Assembly: GCA_037953625.1 (NCBI GenBank)
Contig: CM075652.1
Coordinates: 54,057,501 to 54,121,500 of the forward strand
From: Crotalaria pallida
Lineage: Eukaryota; Streptophyta; Magnoliopsida; Fabales; Fabaceae
Length of the DNA stretch: 64,000 nt
Direction: 5' to 3'
Below are positions 21,638 to 31,740 of this stretch, piece by piece (within the stretch, counting starts at the first letter, position 1; each line of letters begins with the position of its first letter). A model generated the notes under the pieces. That model was not told where the DNA came from and did no database searches. It worked only from the letters and a program-made list of their open reading frames with translations. Both the position numbers and the translations under genes were made by a program.

Positions 21638-23174
21638 GTGGCAAAGTTTAGTTGATCTTCACCTCTTCCACCTCCAATTTCCTTCTCTATAAATAACCAA
21701 TTGGGTTTCTGCTCCAAGCTCTCTTTCTCTACAAATATCTTTCTGTTTTTGCTTAGAAATCATCCACAATTCATGTGAATAACTTGCTTTAGCTTGAGTT
21801 ATCACACTTGGAGTTTAGAATTAGTGAGTGAAAAGCTTGAAAAATCTTTATTGAATTTTTTTGCTATTGGCTGTTGTAGTTGTTGTCCTTGATATTGTTT
21901 GAGGTCAATTAGGTTTTGTCCAACTCAATCAAGGTATGGGAGATTCCATTCATATCACTAGGATGATGATTAGTAATTATAGGTTGTGATTGTGAACTAT
22001 CATAGACTTGGATAATGAGTATGAAACCATGACAAGATTACTTGACATGGATGTCAAGACAATTCATAGTCCCTTGCTGAATTAATGAGATGAATGATAG
22101 GTTAAGTGAATAAATGAATTGGTGCTCTTAATATGAAATTATGTTGTTGATGTATTCTTAATCATTATGCTGAAATGAAAGTTATGATATGTGAATTTGT
22201 ATTGACTATGAACTTGAAGATGTATAATCCTAGTCCAGGTTAAATCATACATGTAACAAGTCTAGAATCATGTAAGAAATTATATATGATGATTGTTGAG
22301 TGTTGGATTGAAGTATTGGAAAGAATTGGACTTGAAAACATTAAAGTTTGGTCTCACATAAGATAATAATCGATTATTGGTGTAAGGATAATCGATTATC
22401 CAGACTTAAATTTAATTAAATAATTATGTAAAAATTATTAGTCTTTGATTTTACCAAAATAGAAATTAAAGTCTAAAATAAAGGATTATGTGGAATAACC
22501 AAGGGATTGAATAATGTTATCCTGCATCATGCATTGTATTAGGGTGATTACAGTGAGAAGCGGGGTTAAGATACAATGATCCAGTGAACCATAATGAAAA
22601 TGATGAGTTGTGCGAATTATTGGCGGACAATAATTCTATGATTTATTCATTTTGGGATCGCAGAGGGTGGTTCTCAGTATACATTAATCCTGGTGGGATT
22701 GTATACATGGTGGTGAGAACACTTACTCTCGACTGCCTATCCCCGAAGTGTTGAATTTATGGAAATGTTGAATAATAAGGAAAAAAGTTTTGTGAGACGT
22801 GCATGCATAACATTCAGATAAATAATATAATTTATTGCTTGAAGAAGACACTTGATCAACATGCATCAATTGCATTATAATGATGTTATGTGTGTTTGTG
22901 CACTTATAATTATTCAGTCACTTATCTGCTTACGTGATATGACAAATGACTTATGTATCATCCCGAAATGTTATTCGTAAACTATGTTTCTTGTATGTCT
23001 TGTTTCTATTTGTTTTTATATGTATTTTAATTTAATGTTTGTGTTAGGAGAAGGTTTAAGGGTGTAAAAAATGGGGGGGGGAGGAATGCATCTGGAGCGT
23101 AGGATTAGCGCAAGAGGCGCGCGCCATCAGCCCCTCCCTTCTTCTTCTCTCTCTTCACAAAAACCACCTCTTTC
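21638..23174 (+). mobile_element. Old TGTAACATCCC-type LTR, continuation
   Basis: This continues the LTR that starts at 11848. A TATA box (CTATAAATAACC, about 21689-21700) is followed by a transcribed-looking leader with no ORF of note. Two ATAATCGATTAT palindromes lie at about 22367 and 22389. A G-run sits at about 23070. Somewhere near 23050 the character changes to GC-richer sequence (GAGGCGCGCGCC) that may belong to a second old LTR; I could not fix that junction. Assignment to Ty3-type elements is by terminal sequence only. Confidence 0.5.
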
Positions 23175-23563
23175 TGTAACATCCCTGGCAGGCAAATGGA
23201 CTGCGACTGTCCCCACATACCAACACGAGTCTTTTCAGTGTGCTTTGTCCTCACTCGCACACTTCCCAGGAGGTCACCCATCCCAAAATTACCCCACGTC
23301 AAGCACGCTTAACCATGGAGTTCTTATGTGATGGGCTACCGAAAAGAAGATGCATCTTGTTGATATGGGTAGTACTAATCAATTCATTTAAGCCTTCCTG
23401 TACTGTGTAGTCCCATTCCTACACAATCTCATGATCACCCTCTCATTCCGGTGTGTCGGTTCATCCATGTACCCTTCCCTTAGAAGCCTACCAAGAGCCG
23501 CTCCTTGTTCGTGCCTCTTTGCACCGACGATCACTCCCCGCCCTCATCAGCCCAAGTCTTACA
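23175..23563 (-). mobile_element. Cassandra-type TRIM solo LTR
   Basis: This 389-bp LTR reads TGTAAGACTTGGGC... to ...CAGGGATGTTACA on the minus strand and is flanked by a perfect 5-bp duplication CTTTC (23170-23174 and 23564-23568). It contains a sequence homologous to 5S rRNA including its internal promoter, the hallmark of Cassandra elements, which use it for pol III transcription. No second LTR or internal domain is present, so it is a solo LTR. Confidence 0.92.
23261..23333 (-). promoter_or_regulatory. 5S rRNA-like pol III promoter in the Cassandra LTR
   Basis: The minus strand has AGAACTCC, then GGTTAAGCGTGCTTGA (5S A box with two changes), then GGATGGGTGACCTCCTGG (C box, matching plant 5S), in 5S order and near-normal spacing. 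The 5' third of 5S is not recognisable, so this is not a 5S rRNA gene. Confidence 0.85.
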
Positions 23564-23568
23564 CTTTC

Positions 23569-24246
23569 CCCCAAATGACTTCAAAATAACTTCATAAACC
23601 TCCATAAAGATCCTTCCCCATCATTTATCTCTCATACCTACATCCTTATTCTTTCAAAATCAAAGCGGGTCTTCTTCAAGTGAGCTTGGAGAAGGGTTAT
23701 GGAGCTTGGAGACACTAGGAGAAAGCTTAAACATGGTAAAGGAACAAATCTTTGGGGTTTTTAGCTCAAAAAAGGGAAGCTCTCTAACTACATTTTCTCT
23801 CTCCTTCAACAAGGTAAGAGGGGATTGGTTTTCCTAACTTTGAGAGAGGGTTAAATAATGAATGCTTTGGGTTTTGATTTTTAGAGTATGTTGAGAGTGA
23901 TTTATGGTGTTATTATTTTCACCCATGAGATTTTTTATTTTTGAATATATTGGTTGAAATATTATAAATGTTGAATTTATTGAGTGAATGAATGGTATGT
24001 GAATATCCTTGAGTGTGTTAGTCTTTATTGTGATATTTCCTATTTTATAAATTAATATGTTATAAAGATGATTACACATGATAATTATTGTGAATTAAAT
24101 ACGCCAACTTCATGCTCAAGATAATGATAGCTTAAATGAATATGTGATAGCTCATAAATATGATAGCCTTGATTATGATATTTTGTAGTTATTTAATTGA
24201 TATATTATGTTGTTGGCCATGCATAATTATTGTTGAGAATTAAATA
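23569..24246 (+). mobile_element. Old LTR sequence between two insertions
   Basis: It continues the host LTR of the Cassandra and Sirevirus solo insertions. It is AT-rich, has no ORF of note, and shows a possible leader with CTTCTTCAAGTGAGCTTGG. Class is inferred from the surrounding nest only. Confidence 0.4.
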
Positions 24247-26048
24247 TGTTGAATCAAAGAGATTTTGATGATAACAAATGCACAAGCTCGGTGCTCGGCC
24301 AATGTTTAATCAGCTCGGCAAGATCCTCGGCTACCTGTAGCAAGTCGGCTTTTGGGTTCAAGCTCGGAAGTTGCTAGGTCATGAGCTGCAACTCCGAAGT
24401 TAAAGATCAAGGTCGGCAGACGCTCAGGTGCAAATTCGGAAGATCTGAACTTGAGCCAGCGGCAAGTGAGTAGCTCGGCATCAAGCTTGGCTCTTGCTTG
24501 GAACTAAAGAGCTCAGTTCACAAGCTCGGCCAAAGCTAGGATGTCAAAGCTAATCATAAGCTCGGCCTGTTTGCTCCAGAAGAGCCAATTGTCTAACCCA
24601 GAAGAACAGCTCGGAAGTTGTTCGGCAAATCGATCAAGCTTGGAAGGTGTTCGGCAAATTGATCACGCGTGCAAGTCAGCATCTCCCAGTTCAAGCTTGG
24701 AAAGATGTTCGAAACAAGCTCGGCAATGATCAAGCTCGGCAGACGCTAAGATGCTCGGTTAATCAAGCTAAGGTATCGAGATTGATCTAAAGCTTGGATC
24801 TCATGCTCGTAGCTCGGCTAAAGCTCGGGTCAAAAACTTCAGTTCAAGATTGAATATCAAGCTCGGCTAAAGCTCGGATCTCAAAGTTCAGAACAAGCTT
24901 AAATGCAAAGATCGACCAAAGCTCGGATGTCAGTCTTCAACTCAAGCTAGGACGTAAAGCTCAGCCAAAGCTCAGATGCATAGTACTTGGCGAAATATCA
25001 GCTCGGTCAGTATGTCCCCAAGCTCGAACAGTTGTCAAGCTCGGCAACACTGTTCATCTTCTTCAACAAACAGCAGCACCGCATCGCTCGCACCTCTTCA
25101 TTTTGTAACAGTTTTATTTTTACTGAGTGAGGGTGGTAAATTAGTTTTTAACTCAAACATATAATCTCTAAGTTTGAATTTCAAATGAGTTAAAAACAAC
25201 GGTTAGAAACGGGATTAATTTGAAATCTGACTTGACTTCAATATGACCGTTGGAAAGAATAACGTCTCTCAAAATCTTTATAAAAGGGAGAGTTGTCTCT
25301 TTCCAATGTAATAGAACACATATTGAAGAACAAACACGCTGAGACCATTTTCTCTTCATCTCTGTAAATCCCTTTCTTAACCGAACCGAAAAACTCAATT
25401 GGTTTCACACTTTCAGATCTGTATTAGATTGAGTTTTAGGTTGGAGCCAAACCTTTTTATTTTTGTAAAGAAAGGAAAGTCCTTGAAGGTTTCAAGGCAT
25501 CTTGAAGGTTTCAAGATTTGAAGTCTCGAGAGGTTCTCGAGCAGAAGTGCTGAAGAGGTTCTTCAGCCATCAGTTCAAGACGGGGTAGTTGTTTAGGTGT
25601 AGAGTGGGTCTCTTTTAATTCCTGTTGTACTCCGATTGAATTGATTGAGTAAAGGCTCCCTAAAGGTTTTAGGGGGGACCGGATGTAGCTCACAAGGTTT
25701 GTGAGTGAACCAGTATAAATCCCGGTGTTTCTTCTTCTTCATCTTTATCGTTTTCTGTTACAGTTCTGAGCAGATTTAATCAGCTCGGTTAAATCATGTT
25801 TGCTCGGCTTCTGCTCGGCACAAACCGCTACAAAATCGATCTTTGTGTGGTGAAGCTCGGTAATCGAAGCTCGGTTCAGATAACCGATTATCAAAGCTTG
25901 CTCGGCACAAAGTCGGCATTTTTATTAAAAACCGAGCAGTATCCGACCTATTTCAGTTTTATCCTAAAAAATTAGGTACTATTGCTTCAAACTACTATTA
26001 ACCCCCCCCCCTCTAGTAGATTGTTAGGCCGCTTGTTGGTTTCTTACA
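24247..26048 (+). mobile_element. Sirevirus-like solo LTR rich in AGCTCGG
   Basis: This 1802-bp LTR runs from TGTTGAATC to TTTCTTACA with a perfect 5-bp duplication AAATA (24242-24246 and 26049-26053). The end has the C-run followed by CTCTAGTAG and CCGCTTGTTGGTTTC, close to the end of the complete Sirevirus LTR (CCGCTTGTTGGTTTCC). Instead of palindromes it carries dozens of AAGCTCGGC-type words at 24286-25020 and 25780-25920. No PBS follows, so it is a solo LTR. ORFs inside are short and unsupported. Confidence 0.9.
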
Positions 26049-26053
26049 AAATA

Positions 26054-27390
26054 TGCATGATTGGTGTTGTGAACTAAATATGTGATTTTTGAGTTATTGA
26101 TTACGATGGCCTAATTAAGTATAAGTTGTTCAATTGTTGGTAGAAATTGATGAAAGGATGATTAATTATTGATTTGAGACTTGTATTGCTTATGGCATGA
26201 ATTGATATGATAGAGTATGGAATTGTTGGCATGTATGCTTGTTGAGAAATTGAGGAAATGATGCTTAAGTATGGATTGAGCAATGCAATAATTATGGCAT
26301 GATTGAATATGTTGGAATAATGGAATCATTGGCATTTATGCATTTTACATGAGGGCACCAAGTTAGAAGTTACTTGAAGGTTGTATTTGAGACCTTACCT
26401 CGAATTCGTTAAAAAGGAAATAATGAGTGGAATCTAAGGCCAATCTGAGAACCTTACTCCAATACTAAGTTAATCGTTTAAACCTTATAAATAACTGGTT
26501 GATAGCATCGAAGAGAGATGTTGAGAGAATGTTGGGCCAAGTAAGAAAATGGTATAAAGAGTTCCATAACGAAGCCTTTCTTAACGCTTTTGGTGCTAAA
26601 GCAAAGAGATGAAGGAAATGAGGTTGCTCAATTGAATTTGCACTAATTGGACTAATGTTTTCTAAATGTGTAAAGTGCAAAGTCAATTGAGGAACCCTAG
26701 GACATACATCATGCATGGTGGAATAGGGTAGGACGGTGAGAGTTTGGGAAAGACTAGACGTGATGGTTCATTGAACCCACGGACGAGAGTGATACAGTGG
26801 CTAGGTTATGTGAATGAAACAACCGCGGGAATCGTTGTCGGGTGGAACCTTGATCCGCTAGAGGGCAAGTTCGCTACCCGCGTCGGGGGTCGGTTCCGCA
26901 TTAACCGCGTCCTGGGTCGGTTCCGCATTAACCACGATGGTTCTATCAGTCACTTAGGCACATCAGGAGAGGATGGTCCCCGCTATAGCCAACTTAGGCG
27001 AGTCAATCCAAGTTGTATGAGGTACCCTAGAGGGAGTAAAGTACCATGCAAGCATCGGTTGGGGAATGCTTACTCCCGGTTTGGTCTCGTCCTTGAGTGG
27101 AGTGTGCTATGTGGATGATATGAGAAAAGAAATGAAAGTGTTGTAACAGTTGCAATGAAAATGAATGAAAACCCAAGAGGGGTAAAGAGAATGAAAGCCC
27201 GGGAAAGGTAAAGGGAGTCAATCAAAGTCCAATGTTGGATACTAATGCCTATGAGTATTCATGAAAAGAGAAAAGAGAAAGAGAAATGGAATCCAGGAGT
27301 GGGATTCAGGGCATATAGGACCCAAGGTTCAGACCAATGAGAGACGTACATGCGTCAAGTGCACAATATGAGATGGGGATGCATAGAGTT
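26054..27390 (+). mobile_element. Old LTR sequence, continuation
   Basis: Flanked by the two solo-LTR insertions. 26860-26940 has a short duplication of GGTCGGTTCCGCATTAACC. The 124-codon ORF at 26744-27118 matches no family I know and lies in what looks like an untranslated LTR leader, so I do not call it. Confidence 0.4.
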
Positions 27391-28905
27391 TGTGACACCC
27401 TCAAAATAACCCAAGTAATTAATAAAAAATAAAGGCTATTACTTGATAATATATGGACTTGTGGAATATTAGAAAATACTGGATTCAAAATTTTCCTTTA
27501 TATTTTCTAAAGAGTCGGCTGCACACACCAAAACATAGGATATTTGGAGAATAGTTTACGTAGTACTTTTAAAATCGAATTCGGCATTTGCTTCGCTCAA
27601 AAGATAGTTTCGCAAATCGAGGATAGCATTCTCTTTGAAGATAGATGCAATATATTTCATATAAAGAAACTTAAGTAATGCCATCCAGTTTTCATCTAAC
27701 CAAGTGATACCATTTCCAAATGTCATAATCGAATTCTTTTAAATCAATATCAGAGTAAGCGGAAATAACAGGACTATGAAATACACTAGAATATAAACGC
27801 AGATCTTATATATAACAAAGGTTCTTAATGCATAGTCCAGTGGTAAAGATCTCCAAAATCCCAGTACAAGTTCATAAGGCCATGTATTTATATGTACATC
27901 AAAATAGACCATGACTCAAGAGTTTTCAAAAGAAATTCCCACAATATATAAAGCTCCAAAGCTGGTCTCATAGCACTGGTAGCAGTAGTAGTAGTAGAAG
28001 TCTTCCAAGAAGTAACAGCAGTCATCATCCAACATCTTCCGCAGCAATTTCCTCCACAGCATCCACCACATCTGATCCCTGATCCTCATCATCTACCTTA
28101 TGCACATACATAGGAATCATTGTCCCTCCGCTGAGTCCGGGTAGTATTAACGACAGGCTCGCCTCCGCTCTCGCCTTCGACAGGATTCCTCCTCGATCTC
28201 ATTTGAAGGAGTAGGTACCCTCCCACTGGGTACAAGGTCTGATGAATACGTGACCTTAATAGAACTCCTAGAAACATATGAGGGAGTCTCCTTTCGAACG
28301 GCTCTAGGAGTAAAAGAGTGTGAGGGGATAGATTGGAATTGAAAACTGTGATATGAGCGAGCTGGTCGAGTGGGAGGTGATCCATGGTAATTATAAAAAG
28401 AGAGTACATGCATAGCGTATATGATGAGAAAACTAGACCTACGAGGACTGAACCGGATCAGTGGTTTAGGGTGATAAAAAGGAAATCTCTACCTCCCTCT
28501 CATACTCCATCCGGAGATCCTCGTAGATCCATATGCCACTAATAAGTGGGCGGATCTTGGTGCAAGCGATGTGACGTGACATCACCTACAAGGGCATAGG
28601 GGTAAGCAATTCTATACACATAATCAATAGAGCATAAATGTTGAAGCAACATAATTATGCACAACTATAACCACAAATCAGTTAACAACCACTGTTAACA
28701 CTTAGCAAACACTTAATGCAAATAAGATGTTCGCACTCATTCTTGATATCAAGTCTTAACTTAATTAAGGGTAAGTGGCATAATGCCTGACATTCTTCTT
28801 TTTCTGAGATTCCCATCTAATGTCCTCACAGACGTCAATCCAATACAATAGTGCATTCCCATATCACAAATACGTTACCAAAACGTATGACGTACTAGCT
28901 CGGAA

Positions 28906-29137
28906 GTGATAAAAACGTCACACTACCTGGTGAACGTCACGTCGCCCAAGGACGCAAACCTATCACTTCTCAACATACAACGGGTGTGATAAAAAATGTC
29001 ACCACATCTGATGAACGTCACGTCGCCTAAGGACGTAAACCTTATCACTTGTGATACACAACAGAGGTGATAAACAACGTCACCATGTCTGATGAACGTC
29101 ACGTCGCCAAAACGTAAACCTTACCACTTGTGTGCAA
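28906..29137. repeat. Three tandem copies of an 80-bp unit
   Basis: Units start with GTGATAAA at 28906, 28986 and 29067. Each holds GATGAACGTCACGTCGCC (first copy TGAACGTCACGTCGCC) and an ACGT-rich stretch. The copies are degenerate but collinear. ACGT words are bZIP core sites, so a promoter role in the LTR is conceivable. Confidence 0.85.
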
Positions 29138-29516
29138 CACACCGTTGAAACATCCAATCAACAGTATACCACATACTGCCCACATTGTCCACCTTAATGT
29201 GTCATCGAGCTAGTAGCAACTTTTAGTATTTCCAGAGGTCCTCCTCATGTCACCCGAACATGAGTAAACGATCTAATATCCAATCTCAAAAACGAATGCA
29301 ATATCTTAACTTAAAGAAACTGATTGATATATCTCAATATGTAATGTGCCACCCGAGCAACGTTATGACGTGCCACCCGAGCAACGTCTCGTCATCCAAA
29401 CGGAATAACCATAACATCAATCAATTCCTTTTAAGTCCTAAATCGCTTGGATTATTGTCATTTAAGTATTAACCAAATGGTTCAGAATTAAAAATGATAT
29501 TTTTCATATTCTGGGT

Positions 29517-29855
29517 AAACTACTCGAGTGTTCTTCAGAATACTCGAGTGTTCTTCAATCATTTCCAGATTACTCGAGTAGTTCTCATTTACTCGAGTTG
29601 TTCATGTCTTTCTGGGGATTTGGATTTCAGGTTCATAAAAATACTCGAGTGATTCATGAGTACTCGAGTGTTCTTCATCAATTCCAGAACACTCGAGTGA
29701 CTCCTGCATTACTCGAGTCGTTTACCATAAAATGTCCCCATACACCAGTTGATACTCGAGTTCTGGGCTTGGTACTCGAGTGTTCTAACACCAAATACAT
29801 TGTTTTATCAAAATTTTACTCGAGTATAAAGCCAAGTACTCGAGTCTTTTCTTGC
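29517..29855. repeat. Cluster of ACTCGAGT palindromes in the 3.76-kb LTR
   Basis: About a dozen ACTCGAGT words, mostly TACTCGAGTG, sit 15-60 bp apart. Two more lie at about 30881 and 30899. The motif is the same as in the copia Sirevirus LTR at 12177, although the two LTRs have different termini. Confidence 0.85.
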
Positions 29856-31155
29856 AGAACAGACTGGAAACTTGGTTTTAACATACCATTTTCAATTCTA
29901 ACCATTTCTAGTCCAATCCAATGATCAACAGAGCTTACATTATACATAATAAACATGTTCCAACACAAAAACAACAACTTATTACATTGAATTGAATCTG
30001 AGCAACAAATATGCATAAAAACACATTTTCAACAACTTAACATACCAAATTCAGTTCCAAACACTTTTGGCATGAAAACAACTTGCATATAGCTCACATG
30101 CAACATATAGAACTTGCTCAGAACAAAAATAGAACACTGGTTGGTCTCCAAACCAATTCCCCTATTCAAACTAAGCCCTTAGAGCCTCTTGGTGGCTCTC
30201 TAATCAAATGCATGCAATTTAAACTCTATCTAGTGAATAGAGAGCTTTCCCCTTACCTCTTAGACGTGAATCAACAGAGTCTTAACCAAAACTTAGCTTC
30301 CAAGCTGGATTCCCCAAAACTCCACACTGAAACAGAGCAGTTTCAGCAGAGCACCAAGATTGAATTGGTTGATGCATAAAACAGACATAAAAATTGGGGA
30401 AATTAGTTTTTATATACTCTCTACAATTCGTACTAGCTAAAGAGACAAGATTAACATGGAGAGGTTGCCTGAGCTTACCAAAATCGAACTCCAAAGTAAG
30501 CTCCAGGAAACCTGAGACAGCAAACGGACTCCACTTCCAAGCTTCGATTCTTCCAATATACTCACTCTCAGCTCACAATCTTGGTGTCTATACAAAGCTC
30601 TAGATGTGAGCTTCGTATTGGTGTATGATTTGTGGTTCGAATCAACACACAGAGAGAGAATCGATTAGACGAACTCATGAACAATAACATACGAATTCTT
30701 CAACCAATTGCCAAAATGGTTGATTCTCATTCACATTCCAGCTTATATACTTGAGTTAGATTGCCATGCACAGCGACACGAAGACAGGAACGTGTTGAGG
30801 AAGACGATTTCGTGTCAACACACGAGAATCGTTGATGGTAACTCACCAAACGCACTAACTCGTTCAACTCTGACCAGAATACTCGAGTACTCCCAAAAAT
30901 ACTCGAGTATTTTGCCCAGTTTTTGAAAAATATTAATTTTATTTTCTTTCCCTCCAAAACCTTTCTAGAATTACTTCAAGGTCCCCAAACAGGGATTAAT
31001 GTGAAAAATATTTATTTTCCCATATTAAAACTCTCTAATATTATCATTCATAACAAATTACTTTGAAACCAAGAATAAAAATGATTAATTATAAATAAGC
31101 TTTATAATTATCCTTTTATTAATCAGGAGTTAAAAATCTGGGATGTTACAGAGTT

Positions 31156-31740
31156 CATGCATCATTGGCATACACATTTGCATACTATGGCTATGATTAT
31201 GATTGTGAATGCAGAAATAATTGAGAATGGTGAAGTTTTATATATGTGTTGTTGTTGTTTAATGCTTTCTTTAAACTATGATAAACTGCTCACCTCTGTG
31301 TTGTATTTTTAGGTACCGTCGATGGACACACATTCTCTTTCCCTAATGCCGAGGAACGGCGCACTCCCCCTAGTGGAGCGTATCCCTATGATGGTGGTCC
31401 TAGTGCTACTCTATATGCAACTAAGCTCTAGGAGCTAGTTCTATTATGTATAGGGATATTATGTTGGGTTGTCGCACTTTTGAAACTTGTCTTGATTTTA
31501 TTATGTGTTTGGAAAAAGGCACATGGTGATGGATTTGAACCCGACCCATGTTTGTGAATAGTCGGGATTCCTTTTTTATGCTTAAACGAGAAAGTATGTG
31601 CCTATTTATCCTACGATTGATTACTAGATTGTGACTGGTGCAAGTTTTATAAACGGTTTGATGAATTTTCAAAAGAAACTCTTGCAAAATATTTAAAAAT
31701 ATTTCCCTCTTTCTTGTTTGTGTAGCATTGGGGTGTTACA
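31156..31740 (+). mobile_element. 3' end of an old LTR ending GGGGTGTTACA
   Basis: The region continues leftwards, across the solo LTR, into 26054-27390 and stops at GGGGTGTTACA (31740), a standard plus-strand LTR end. The flanking bases (ACTTA after 31740, TTTTT before 11848) do not match. I therefore cannot claim that 11848 and 31740 are the two ends of one LTR. Confidence 0.5.

Larger units (their letters stand above)
27391..31150 (-). mobile_element. 3.76-kb solo LTR, probably Ty3-type, with ACTCGAGT array
   Basis: The termini are TGTAACATCCCAG (31150, minus strand) and GAGGGTGTCACA (27391). The 5-bp duplication GAGTT is perfect (27386-27390 and 31151-31155). Minus-strand TATA candidates GTATATAAAAAC (about 30412) and GTATATAAGC (about 30743) support the orientation. 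It contains a three-copy 80-bp tandem repeat, an ACTCGAGT palindrome cluster, and short ORFs without recognisable domains. No PBS or internal region is present. Ty3-type is inferred from the TGTAACATCCC ends and the length only. Confidence 0.85.

Noticed and set aside
23261..23333. 5S rRNA gene
   Set aside because: Only the internal promoter part matches 5S; the 5' third is missing and it sits inside an LTR with a target duplication.
26744..27118. 124-codon ORF as a gene
   Set aside because: It lies in old LTR sequence with no recognisable domain, and the frame is helped by a local GC-rich duplication.
28098..28413. Two overlapping ORFs of 88 and 103 codons on the minus strand
   Set aside because: They lie inside the solo LTR and show no family resemblance.
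28906..29137. CRISPR-like array
   Set aside because: Three degenerate 80-bp direct repeats without unique spacers, inside a plant LTR.
11848..31740. A single LTR running from TGTAACATCCC to GGGGTGTTACA once insertions are removed
   Set aside because: The flanking 5-mers do not match and the composition changes near 23050, so two different old LTRs are equally possible.
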